A DNA stretch of 64,000 bases, taken from the NCBI GenBank assembly GCA_002917075.1, contig NTMA01000023.1:62001-126000 (forward strand). The letters run 5' to 3'. The first letter of the stretch is position 1; each line of letters starts with the position of its first letter. A model generated the notes under the pieces. That model was not told the DNA's origin, made no database searches, and worked only from the letters and a program-made list of their open reading frames with translations. Source of the stretch: Hawksworthiomyces lignivorus. Its lineage: Eukaryota; Ascomycota; Sordariomycetes; Ophiostomatales; Ophiostomataceae. Made by a program: the position numbers and the translations under genes. Of the stretch, positions 22,755-33,551 are shown piece by piece.

Positions 22755-24092
22755 TCAGATCATTCCAACTGCCTCACCATGTAGCTTCCATATCTTTGCA
22801 TCTTTCATAACAAAGTTGACCTTGCGAAAAGCTTTGGCATCCTCGCAGGGGTTCGTATCCAATGCGATGATGTCCGCCGACACTCCCTCAGCGATCCAGC
22901 CAAACGATTTTCCACACATGACTCCACCACACGATTTCCAACCTCCTAGTGTGCAAGCGGCCAGAGTATCCAACACGGGCACGCCGGCCTTGATCATCAG
23001 CTCCATCTCGCGTGCGTTTTCACCATGTGGGTAGGTTCCTGTATCGCCGCCACAGGCCAACTCGACGCCCATCTCCCAGGCCAGTTTAGTCTTGTCGAGA
23101 ATTTCCTGCATGCGGGGGCCAAAGAAACGTTCGCACACGGCCAGCGTCGGCACTAGTATGCAGCCGTTCTCCCTCATAACGGCCAATGTGTCGTGGTCAG
23201 CCCAGTATGCGTGCTCAATCGTCAGGCTACCAGCCTTAGCCGCCAAGATGGTGCCCTCCTTGGTGCTGGCGTGTGCCGCTACAGGTGCGTTTGCCAGCTT
23301 GGCTTCTGCGACGAGCGCCTTCATCTCCTCTTCTGAGTAGACGAGCACATCTGGGTTGGGCACATCTGGGGGATGCAATACACCAGAAATGTACGGATGC
23401 TGCTGTTTAGGCGGGTACCGCATGATGCGGCGGCGGTAGTCGGCATAGAATTTGATAATGTCAGCCCCGAAGCCGATGCGGCGGCGCACTGCTTTACGTA
23501 TCTCATCAACACCATCCGCCGGATCCGAGCCTGAGGGCACGCACGTGCCTCCAATGTGATTCTCCGTTCGAGTCTCATACGCTGCGGTTGAGCCAATGAT
23601 CTTGGTGGCAACAAATAGTCTCGGGCCGGGAATGATACCGCGATTAATGGCGTCACGGACGTTACAGTCTGCCTCCTGCATTCCCTCAGAACCAAGGTCC
23701 CTGCCTGGTCAGAGACGAGTAGGCTGGTTCTTTAGAGCAAAAGTCAGCACTTACCTATACGTCGTATATCCTGCCAGCAGACCAGTCCGGCAGTGGTTCA
23801 CCGACCGGATGATGCGCTCGGCAAAGCTCTCATCGCGCTTCTGATTGGTTGCCGGGTTCTCGTCATATGAATGTAAAAAAATGTGCGTATGCGCATCGAC
23901 GAAGCCCGGACATACAAACTTGCCACGTAGATCAATATCTGGCTTGGCGACCATCTCTGGTAGTGGCGCATCGCGCTTCCACACCTTTACGATCTTTCCT
24001 GATTGCTCATCGACCGTAATGGACAGGTCCTCTAAGATTGTCTTGCTCTGAGAGTCGAACACACGCGACGTGTGAACAGTATAAATGGCCAT
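22755..24092 (-). CDS. Metal-dependent amidohydrolase (prolidase/imidazolonepropionase-like)
   Basis: Hydrolase of the amidohydrolase superfamily acting on C-N bonds of amides or small cyclic amides. ATG at 24092 (MAIYTVHTSRVFD). Exon 1 ends near 23755 (LAGYTTYR) and exon 2 starts near 23710 (DLGSEGMQEADCNVRDAI), joined across an intron of about 60 bp. Metal ligands: HTH in GFVDAHTHIFL; Lys in GADIIKFYADY (a candidate carboxylated Lys); His in VAAHASTKEG; His in IEHAYWAD; Asp in CGGDTGTYPHG. The N- and C-terminal beta-sandwich segments (GKIVKVWK, GVSADIIALDTNP, KVNFVMKDAKIW) are present, so the protein is full length (about 420 residues). No signal peptide. In context it may release an amine or carboxylate for the aminotransferase and P450 steps (inference). 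A CGG-N6-CCG site lies 263 bp upstream. Confidence 0.88.
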
Positions 24093-24354
24093 AGTGAGTG
24101 TGTATGTATGCCTGTGTGCCTCTCAGTGCTGTCTATGCATCTTCATATGAATAAGGACAGTGTGGTCAGTGCTGAAGCTGTACACAAGAATATGTAGATT
24201 TGATTTGAAGTCTAACGCCTATGATTACACCAACCCTCTTGCCCCAGGTGGCATTGGGCAAGTAGAACCGCACTATTTTCTTGTCTTGCCCCATAGCACT
24301 ATCATCCACTAATGCACTAAGGCGCAGAACCGCGACGGCACTGTAGTGGTATTT

Positions 24355-24366
24355 CGGTCTTTTCCG
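24355..24366. promoter_or_regulatory. CGG-N6-CCG site upstream of the amidohydrolase
   Basis: CGGTCTTTTCCG, 263 bp upstream of the 24092 start. It is the third site of this form in the cluster; its spacer TCTTTT resembles TATTTT and ACTCTT of the other two. Confidence 0.45.
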
Positions 24367-25223
24367 CATCGATAAGGGTGCCAAGTTGGCTTGGTGGCTA
24401 TTCGCCACTGCTGACAAAGGGCGTCTTACTATTTTAAGAGGGGCAGGCTACAAAATCTGTTCATACAGAGTACAATTCAATTTTACTGGTAGCCGAGGGG
24501 AGGGGGTATAGTAGTGCAAGTACAGAATATCCTACTGTCCGTAGTAGAAAGAAATTGCATATGGCGATAAGTCACATCTCCTAATTTTATATAGGTGATA
24601 AAAAAACCGTACAGCACGGAATGGTAATGATGGTTGCTGCAGATGGGATAGCAGCACCTACGGTGGAGGAAGACTATACTATCTTCTACACTGTAGATCA
24701 TGACTTCAGACTCAGGCAGTTATTCCTGCTGCCCTACTTGCAGGACCGCAACGACTCTTCCACTTGAGCTTCCAAGGCACCACAGCGTGGCGAGCAAAAG
24801 AGCGGGCTCCGCTACCCCGTCACCTCTCGTCAAGGACTGCGGAGCTGGGAGGTGTTCTAGAGCAGGCTGTTAGATATTTAATCTAGACATACTCCTTAGA
24901 GCGTGGGGTCTCCATTTTTGCGCAGAGTCGCAAAGCCGCCGTTTTCTGTTGACGGCCTGGTTTAAAGGTAGCTTATGGAAATCGAACAATATAACGAAAT
25001 CTGCAATCAAAATATCATATAAATTAAACCATAAGTGTAGGGAAATACAATTTTGCACACACCCGCGGATGTGGTAGCAGTACTTCTAAGAAAAGTATTT
25101 AGGGGTGAAGAAAGTTGACCCCCAAAGTAAAAAAAATGGATGGGTCCAAAAGTGAAGATCGTTACAAATATCCCTTCAGTGTTCTTTACAAAGCTGAAGC
25201 TAAAACAACACATGTGCCGAATT
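24367..25223. other. Spacer between amidohydrolase promoter and MFS 3' end
   Basis: About 860 bp. A GC-richer island at about 24710-24860 has no recognisable coding frame; the rest is AT-leaning. Nothing supported. Confidence 0.5.
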
Positions 25224-26865
25224 CTACAGCACATAACGGAACAGCTTGTTCTCTTTGTCTGTCAAGTCCATGAATTCAATATTGTGGATGTGCTCGCCGT
25301 CCGGATTATTGGCTGGGTCGGCGTCGCGACGTTTGTTCTCAAAGTAGTTGAGGAAATGCAGGCCTACCAGAATTAACGTGGCTACAACCCAGAGGACCAG
25401 GCAGGCAATCTTGGTCTTCCGATAGTAGGGGCCATCTATGAAAATCTTGGGACCGATCAGGTAGGAGACGGCCATAGTTACGAATATGACGCCGTTAGTA
25501 GTTGTCTTTTTGGTGGTGCCAAGCACATTCGACGAAATCATGGACAACACGATGAAAAAAGAGCAAGCGCAGGTGCCGTTGAGGATGAAGTAGGCTGCGA
25601 CCTGGCCCGGGCGATCGTAGAGTGTGCCAACCTCCATAAGGCCGACAGTCAAGCAGACAGAAAAGAGCGCAACCAACTGCACGCCGGCAGCTGCCAGACT
25701 GCGGTACCTGGTGCTGTCAGCCACGTAGCCGACAATTATCTGAGACACGACCTGGATTAGGCCTCCGGGCATAGCGAAGAGCAGCGACACCTCGGAGCTG
25801 TAGCCAAGAGACTTGAAGAGCAGAGAAGACAGTAACACGGTGCCGCCGATTGGGATCTGCGACGTGAGCACGAACAGAACATATAGCCAGGTGCGCACGT
25901 CGCGGAAGGTCTCCCAGAATTGGTTCCACTTGAAGACGTGTGAGCCTATACCGGCTTGGTTGACGCGAAGGCGCTCTACGGCCAGAACCTTGTCCTCCTG
26001 CGACAGCCAGCGTGCTTCGAGTGGCGTGCTGGCAAAGAAAAAGAACATGAAGACGGCATAGACCACTGTGATACAGCCCGTGCATAAGCATAGAATGCGC
26101 CAGCTACCGAAGCTAGCGCCTGGGTGCTTCTCCACGCCCGCAAGGCAGCCGTAGGCGATGAGGCCGCCCAAGATCACAGCCACGCCATTGCATGACGACC
26201 ACAATGAAGTGCGCGTAGCGTGCTCGTACTTGCGATACCACGAGGCTGTCACCAGCAGGAAGCCACACGACACGACAGCCTCGCACACACCCATCAAACA
26301 CCGCACTACCATCAGCCCGGCAAAATTATGGCAGGCTGACATGCAAGCCAGAATCGCTCCCCAAAAGCCAGCAAATACGGCAATGTACTTTGCCGGCGAG
26401 AAAACCTGTAGCGCGCGGTTGTGCGGGTAGGCCGCCACAATATAGCCCAGGTAGTAGATGCTGCCCAGCCATGTGTACTGGCTGCTCGTCAAGTTGCAGT
26501 CCTTCTGGATGCCCATCACGCCGGCATAGTTAAGGCTAGAGTTGCCTCGTTAGATTTTAGGTTTATTTTCTCTCTTATCATCGGTTCGCGTTCCACTTTT
26601 TATAAGGGAGGTCTTACGTTGCCTTGTCCAGGTATTGGAGAAAGTATAGCAAGCAAAGCCATGGCAGCACATGGTAGTCGATCGCTCTAGCAAGCCGCCG
26701 GTTGGTGGTATCATCGATATGAATATCTCCAGCTGCAGCTACGAGGGCCAGTGCCCCATCGCCTCCAGAAAGCTTCTCCATTTGTTTGCCTTCAAGCTCG
26801 CTGGGTGGCCGTGTCTCTGGGGCAACCCCAATCCTCTCAACATTCTTCTCTGATTCGGCACCCAT
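25224..26865 (-). CDS. MFS permease, DAL5/allantoate-type anion:cation symporter family
   Basis: Plasma-membrane proton symporter of the ACS family, which imports organic anions and amide-like nutrients. The start is the ATG at 26865 (MGAESEKNVERIGV); the frame above it lacks an ATG. Exon 1 encodes a hydrophilic N-terminus and the first helix (WLCLLYFLQYLDKAT). An intron of about 80 bp follows and exon 2 continues LNYAGVMGIQKDCNL. About 12 hydrophobic helices can be counted, with family marks YTWLGSIYYLGYIVAAYP, RCLMGVCEAVVSCGF and ASWYRKYEHATRTSLW, and a central loop (WLSQEDKVLAVERLRVN) ending in a hydrophilic tail (NIEFMDLTDKENKLFRYVL). That order is typical of Dal5/Tna1/Seo1 relatives. It is divergent from AKR 2 and probably takes up the cluster substrate. 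Confidence 0.9.
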
Positions 26866-27410
26866 CTTGTGAACTTCAAAAGGTGCCACCCGAGTGATTG
26901 ATCACAATAAAAATTAAGCGAAAAAGCTGGAGGAGGTTATTGAAAGAGACGGAATGAAACTGACAGGTTGGATTCGAAATAGACAACAGAGAATCCGCAG
27001 GACAACTTATATCATCGGTCCCGTGTATGCATACAAAGATAAGAATGCCATTAGGCAAAGAAGTAACTTAAATGAATCTGGTGTTATCTTCTGAGGTTTG
27101 GAGATCCTGAGATTTGGTCACCTATTCGAGGATGTCAAAAAAAACTACACAGGTTTTCTTGCAAGTCTCGCCCCTTTGGCAGCAGACTAGCGCCATCTTG
27201 GCTGGCAACTCGGTGTGCCATGGAAAAATCCGTCGGTGGAGACGCAGTATAGCGCTTTTGTCCGCCAGATTTGTTAGATGCCCCATTGGAATTTTCGGCG
27301 ATAACAAGGATGTATGATTCACTACATGTACTGCAAGAGCAAGCAATTTCCTTCTAGGACTCAAATGGCCCTGTCGTCTGCACTGACAGCGAGCGGGCAC
27401 ACAAGCAACC
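26866..27410. promoter_or_regulatory. Divergent promoter of MFS permease and AKR 2
   Basis: 545 bp. Two GATA-type motifs, AGATAAG at 27037-27043 and its reverse complement at 27084-27090, fit nitrogen-responsive GATA factors (AreA/Nit2) often used by DAL5-type permeases. No CGG-N6-CCG pair found. Confidence 0.4.
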
Positions 27411-28559
27411 ATGGCGCCTTCGCAAAAGAGTTTCACGCTCAGCTCCGGGGCTGTGATGCCGGCCGTGGGGTTAGGTACCTTCAATTCAACATATGATGTA
27501 GCCGTACAAGGTAAGTAAGAGCAAGGACGTTAACAAAGAGCACTTAGCTCGATAGGTAGACGTCAGTTAACGAAAAGAAGCTGTAAGGTCTGCTCTTGAA
27601 AGTGGTTACCGTCTCATTGATACCGCATGGTCCTACGGGTATGCAGTGTACAAAAGAAATTAAGGCTTACCTTCCATAATTCCGCTGACTTACTATCCCC
27701 ATAGCAACGAAGATGCCATTGGCCAGGGTATCCGCGAGTCAGGCGTGCCTCGTGAAGACATATGGATCACAGACAAGCTTTGGATCACATGGCAGAGCCG
27801 TGCCAAAGACGCGCTAAACACCAGTCTCAAGAATCTAGGCGTTGAATATATAGACCTATGGCTGATGCACTGTGAGTTGCCCTGTGTTTTTGCTACTCGC
27901 AACATGCATCATGATGCTAAGAAGAGGCAGGGCCAGTTTCTCTTAATCCTGCCGGTAGTGACCCTGTTTACCCCAAGCTGGCCGATGGCTCAGCCGACTA
28001 CGAGAAGGACTGGGATATGATTAAGACCTGGAAAGCCATGGAAGACATCTTTCTAGCGAACCCAAGCAAGGTTAAGAACATTGGCGTCAGCAATTGCAGC
28101 ACCGTCAACCTACAGAAGATTCTGGATATCTGCCGCGTTAGACCGGTAGCGAACCAGGTTGAGCTGCACCCGCTCTGTCCGCAGCCTAAGCTGGTCGCCT
28201 TCTGCAACGCGCAAGATATTCAATTGATTGCCTACTCTCCCATGGGCTCGGGTGATGCTGCCATACTTCAGGACCCGCGCATCAAGCGGCTGGCCGAGAA
28301 GGCTGGCATGACAGCCAGCCAGCTGGTGCTGTCCTGGGGTATAGAGAACGGCTGGGCCATTCTGCCCAAGTCGGTATGTTCTCCTCAAACGAGAGGAGGA
28401 TGTCTTTGTAACTTTTGGGACATACTGACTTCTTTTCAGAAAACTAACAGCCGAATCGAGGCCAATATCGATATAAAGCCCGTTCCCAGGTATATCATGG
28501 AAGGTATAGACGCGATAGCGCCTTATCGACCTCACCGCACCTGTCGGCCATACTGGTAA
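27411..28559 (+). CDS. Aldo-keto reductase (AKR 2)
   Basis: NADPH-dependent reductase with all four catalytic residues. ATG at 27411 (MAPSQKSFTLSSGAVMPAVGLGTF). The five exons join in phase: ...DVAVQ/EAVRSALESGYRLIDTAWSYG/NEDAIGQG..., then DKLW, LMH/WPVSLNP and ILPKS/KTNSRIEANIDI. Tetrad: Asp in LIDTA, Tyr in SYGNE, Lys in TDKLW, His in LMHWP. NADP-binding marks VANQVELHPL, AYSPMGSG and KTNSRI are present. The intron before WP falls inside the Trp codon, so its position differs from the broken AKR 1. Oddity: after IDAIAP the annotated frame ends in a short Arg/Pro tail, while the +1 frame remains open for about 20 more codons and reads more like protein, so the true C-terminus may be altered. 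Likely reduces an aldehyde or keto intermediate. Confidence 0.85.
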
Positions 28560-30188
28560 CGTTATTGCCACCACATGGATGTAAGACGCTGAAGACAAGT
28601 GGAAATAGCTATTAACACACTTTCCAGGTCCGCCGGGATTTTCCACGACGACTATTATTGATCATACTATTACGTTGCAATGATGGACGCGTCCAGCAGA
28701 TTATTTTGATGAATAACACCACGCCTTAGAAGCTTAAGGTGTCTCTAAGTTTAGTCATCAGACATGTAGTTAAGCATTTGGAGACCCAGAGTATTAGAGG
28801 CGCATAGCATAGCTGAATGGTGCCTATTTCAAGGGGAAAATTGATCGGTACTTGATCTTATAAATCTTCTTCATAATAGTAACGCCCGTACACCGCGCTT
28901 TTCCAGTTATGCTTCCTTCTAGTTCCAGATGCGAGCGCAGACTACCACTTAGATAAACACTTATTTGAACCGGTTACAGGGGATTACTGTGAGGCAAAAG
29001 AGACAGGTACATGACATGCTATGTTGAGATAATTTTTCATTATCACCAAACTTCTTCAAATATTCAAACATACTTTCAAATATTATATACGTTAGCATGA
29101 TGGTTTATGGAGGCGAAAATGGCGTCGGTGACAGTGAATAGTTACGTAAATGAAGGAGTTCTCGAGCCTCGTGTAGTGTGCAACAGACCGAGCGTACGAC
29201 CCGGCAACACACGAGTCAGCTCTAGTGTTAATAACGTCACACCACCAATCCCTCGCAATACATATAGCTTGATCTAGCCACTAGATTGGCAAGACCCTGA
29301 CTTCTGCCCCAGCTACAAAGCACGTGCAACCCACAAGATAACAAACCGACCGTGTACATACTACTCCATAATCCAACTCATGATACTGTTAGAGAACCCT
29401 ATAAACCACTAATAGAACAGCGTCGTTTCGTCAAAAGTATCATAGAGAGGCCTAAACGAAGGACACAATATGCATATACAGTTAACCGTCTCGTCGAACA
29501 CGGCTCGGTAAGTGGCGGTCTGGATAGTAATGTACACTTTTGTTGTCTTACTTCACTGCCGATGTAAATTCCCTAGTTTGTTATTGTGATTACAGGTAGA
29601 GTTAGAAGGTGTTGTTCTAGCCACGATTTTAGTAGCGTGTGCCACCAATTTTGGTGTTCACTACAGTGAGGCGCTTGTCTCTTAGAAATATATACTTTGT
29701 ACATGTGTATTACGTCTGCCATCGTGGCAGCCTCTTGAAGGCTAGCTATAACGATGTGAATCTCTGGTACTTTCTTTTAGTTATCCCAAACCGCTTTGAG
29801 AGGCAGCACAGAAGGAGGGCGGGGAAAGCCAGACATTCATAAGAAAAAGGGAATGCAAAAGCAACACAGCGTATTAGGTTCGGATAATTTAGAGGCGGAG
29901 CCTCTTCAGCTAGAACAGAATCTAAGAACTGATTTTATTTTCAAGTCGAATAAGACTATGTGGATAGCAATATGTGCTACCTGCTATAGCCTCAACATTC
30001 GGAGTATGACGCAAGGAAGTTGACGCAATTTTCTCTACCAATTTTTTCCATTAATCTTCAGAGCATCGTTTTCAAGCAACTCTGCACGCACGGTTGAAAT
30101 TTGCTGGGGCTGGCTAGCAGTAGTCGCTCTGCTAGGGGGCACAAACACAAAGCTCTATGTTCTGCATAGTACTACATCATCACTACGG
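28560..30188. other. Gene-poor spacer at the right border of the cluster
   Basis: 1.6 kb with no recognisable protein or RNA gene. Base composition is AT-leaning and short open frames are uninformative. It probably marks the end of the metabolic cluster. Confidence 0.55.
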
Positions 30189-32290
30189 ATGTTCTGCAAC
30201 CAAATAGATCTCAAATCTGCGCCGCATCCACAAAATAGCGTCTACTTCGCGTCATTTCAGCTTGCGCATGCCATCATGATCCTCAACAGAGCTCTCCGTT
30301 GGCGCCATCGCCCGCTTGAATGGTTGAGAACGGTATATGGTAGAGAATCAGCCCACATTGTCATCTTCATTATCACAGGCTGCCTCTTCACGGCTGTCCT
30401 GCTGTTCTGCACGTGGCCGACGCAAGAGCCATACCCCGCCCTGCGATTCCCCCAGAGTTCCATACGCCTTCTCCGTCTCGAGCCCGGCCGCGAATCAAAC
30501 ACCCTCCGGGCCACGCTGCACGTCGCCCCCTGGCTCGACGCCCCCAGTTCGACGCCCTGTCCTATGCGTGGGGCAATTCGGCGGACGCAAAGATGATCAT
30601 CATCGATGGGCGAAAGACCAGGATCACGAGAGAGCTGCACGACGCTCTGGTGAACATCCGGGACCGCTCCCGCTCGATAACGCTGTGGGTGGACCAGCTC
30701 TGCATCGACCAGGGTAACGTCCAGGAGCTGAGCGCCCAGGTGGCCATCATGGGTGAGATCTACAGTAAGGCGACCACGGTGCGCGTGTGGGCAGGCAACC
30801 ACCTGGGGCCCCGTTGGGCGGAGGGCGCCAGCGACCTCGACTGGGTCGGCGGCTGGGCCGTCGCACACGCGGACCGGTATCCGGGCCCCACCATGTACTG
30901 GCTGTACCGCATCTTGCAGGGGGAATACTGGTACCGCGTCTGGATTGTCCAAGAGGTGGGCCGGGCCGCCCACCTCCAGCTGCACGTCGGCTGGCGGCAG
31001 TCTATGCCGTGGCGCGAGTTTATCAAGCTGGTCGAGTGGTATCGCGAGCAGGAGACCCGGGCAGACGTGCGCGAGGCGTTGCGGCTCGACGTGATACGCG
31101 AGACAATGCACCGGGACCGCACCGCCTTCAGCCTGGGACGCCTCCTGACCGACTTCTACCCCAACTTCGCCACGGTCGCTATGGACAAGATTTTTGCGTT
31201 TGCGGACCTGGCCAACGAGTGCCGCGACCACTGTATCCACGTCGACTACACCAGCACGCCGCTCCAAGTCTACGAGGACGTGATGACGGCCCTCAACGCC
31301 TCCTGCGACGCTTCTCTCGACGTGCAGGCAGAGATGGTCCACCTTGCGAGCATCGTGCGGCTCAACCTGGCTAGGAAGTCCAAGCGGGTTCCGCAGAAGC
31401 TAGCGTACTTTGGCCGGCAGGTGGACCCGAGCACCTTTACGTACCGCTGGTGCGGCGACGAGATGGCCGGCACCTGTTCCAAAGACGACGACCCCAACAG
31501 CACGACGGCCGAATGGACCTGGGTTCTGGATGTTTCGAGCGACGCCGTGACGTGGCTCTGGTCTGCCGTCGTTGGCCGATGCAAGCAATACCGCTCCGTG
31601 TGGCTGCCGCAGACAGCCGAGGTCGACGACGCGTGGCTGCCAGCCGGGCGTCGAGATGCATCAGACGACAGAGGGGCCGGCGGCGGCAGCGGCAGCGGCA
31701 GAGGTCCCATCCAAGTCCGAGGCGTCGTTGCGGGCCACATCGGCCACATCGGGCCACGCCTGTCCTCTTTCGTCGCCGACGTGCAGGTCTCCCGCCGCTG
31801 GACGATGGAAGTGGACTACTACCACAGCCTGCAAGACCGCCGCCTCGCCCGCGGCGTGAACGACAAGTTTATGAGCCTCCTCAACATCTCCCCCTTCTCT
31901 CTCCTGATTCGTGGCAGGCCATTCGAGGCCGGGGCCGGGGAGGCCGAGAAAATACACGATCCGAAGCTCTTTCTCGGCTCCCCTGTCGTCATGGCGGGCC
32001 TCATGCCGGCGACCGCAGAGCTGGGCGACTTGATCGTCCAGTTCCTGAGGACAAATGCCGCCGTGGTTGTTCGTAACGACACGAATGGTCGCCTTCAGCT
32101 GATCGGGCGGGCTCTGGTCGTACGGAATCGCGATTTCGACTGGGACAAGCCGCTGGACAAGTCGCTTTTTGAGCCGAACGCGACTTCTGGCATCGACTTG
32201 CGGCTCAGCCTCCGCGAGCTCACCTTTCTCTCCCCTGACTCGCTGCAGTCTGGGAATTCAGCACCAGAAATTGCAGCGGGAACCTGGTAA
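30189..32290 (+). pseudogene. HET-domain protein gene with a one-base frameshift
   Basis: Heterokaryon-incompatibility-type protein (allorecognition and cell-death families). Frame 1 starts at ATG 30189 or 30276, encodes one transmembrane helix (HIVIFIITGCLFTAVLLF) and the usual N-terminal block SIRLLRLEPG, and reaches DAP at about 30545. Frame 2 then carries FDALSYAWG (HET motif 1), LWVDQLCIDQG followed by MGEIYSKATTVRVWAG (motif 2) and YWYRVWIVQEV (motif 3), open to 32290. The switch falls in a run of five C (30541-30545), and one extra C would join the frames. The downstream frame has no ATG before HET motif 1, only a GTG at 30413, so frame 2 is not an independent gene. Either a true null allele or a homopolymer base error. 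The C-terminal region (about 31450-32290) has a Gly/Ser/Arg linker and no known domain. Confidence 0.8.
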
Positions 32291-33551
32291 CAGCATCGGC
32301 TAGATCTGGACCAACATATTTTACAATTGCCAAGACCGGCTCTGCAGAGCTGCCCGCAGCGGTCAGCCCCATATTTCGCCTAGTATTAGGATTCATCTAT
32401 ATGCCACGTCTACGTTTCAGTCGTGTACAAGGCGCAACTGCTTCCCCCTGCGTGGCGAACAGGATAACGCTGTCCAAACATTCCCGTGGTGGGCCGGGAC
32501 TCCGCAGGAAATTGGCGGTCGCTTCCAACGTGCCGGTTCCAGAGACGAGAGATTTCCTGGGGAAATTTCTGATTACATAAATGGCATGTCGCAAATAATG
32601 ATACAGACATCTGCTGCCTAAGAGAAGATCTATAGAAGGCGGTCGCCGCTAGAAGCGCAGCGAAGTGCGCCAAAAGAGCGACACTATGGGCGGAAAACAT
32701 TAGCTTCTTTGCTGTATGAGCGGCATCTTTGCAGGAAACTGCCTCAGAAACTGCCGAAAGGTTCTGTGTGTTTAATTCCCTCACTATCTCAGTTCGCGCG
32801 ATTCAGGTCCGTTAGCGAGATTGCCATCTCGAGATTCGACCTCCAGCAGGGGCAATATAGATGTTTGAGTTTGGACTTCATAAGGCAGCCTCACAATATT
32901 CACGTAAGGGTCCTAGACTACCTTGACTCGCTGGTGCAAGTTGGCTTTTGCATCTGATAAAAGCCAGCTTTTGCTCAGGCTTTAGACGCATTCGAAGACC
33001 TTGTCCAGGCAAATACGACGTCACCAACTCTTCTACATAATTGGAGAAGGCAATGCAAGACACGTTCACATTTGTTTCTACGTAAGTCAGACATAATAAA
33101 CGCCAAGACCTCGTAATCAATCAATGCGTCTAGTCAGCTGCTCTTCAGCAGCCCGAATATTGCTTCTTTCTTTTAAACAATGAGACGCCAAGTAAAATTG
33201 CTCGCTTAGAGCCCAGCAGTAGCCCAAAGAAGAAATATTGACGTAACATTTATAGATGTATATGCTAACGCTAATAGAACTGCAAAGTCAAATAAAAGTG
33301 AGGATGGAATTTTTTAGAGGAAAGCATAATTTCTATAAACCATACCGACGCTGCTTAATTTCTTTAAACTCTGCTCAAGCTTAGGTTATTTCTCTAGGTT
33401 TTCTACTCAGCACTTCAATCGCCCTTTAGTTTAATTACATCTTTTTCCATTCACAAAGCTCGTCTCAGTCTCTCATCCTTGTTACCAACTGCACCTGTTA
33501 ATTTTTATCTCTATTTAGAGAAATAAAATAAACCCACCTCAGTTTGCTGAC
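32291..33551. other. Gene-poor spacer
   Basis: 1.26 kb, becoming very AT-rich after about 33120. No recognisable coding frame. It includes the promoter of the secreted protein gene; a pyrimidine-rich stretch at about 33400-33500 and ATG context CTGACATGA precede it. Confidence 0.5.

Noticed and set aside
31437..31957. Open frames overlapping the HET gene C-terminal region on both strands
   Set aside because: Shadow frames of GC-rich coding DNA with no recognisable motif.
30413..32290. Independent HET gene starting at 30413
   Set aside because: The first codon is GTG and the first 45 residues are Pro/Arg-rich frame noise; the real N-terminal HET block is in the other frame upstream.
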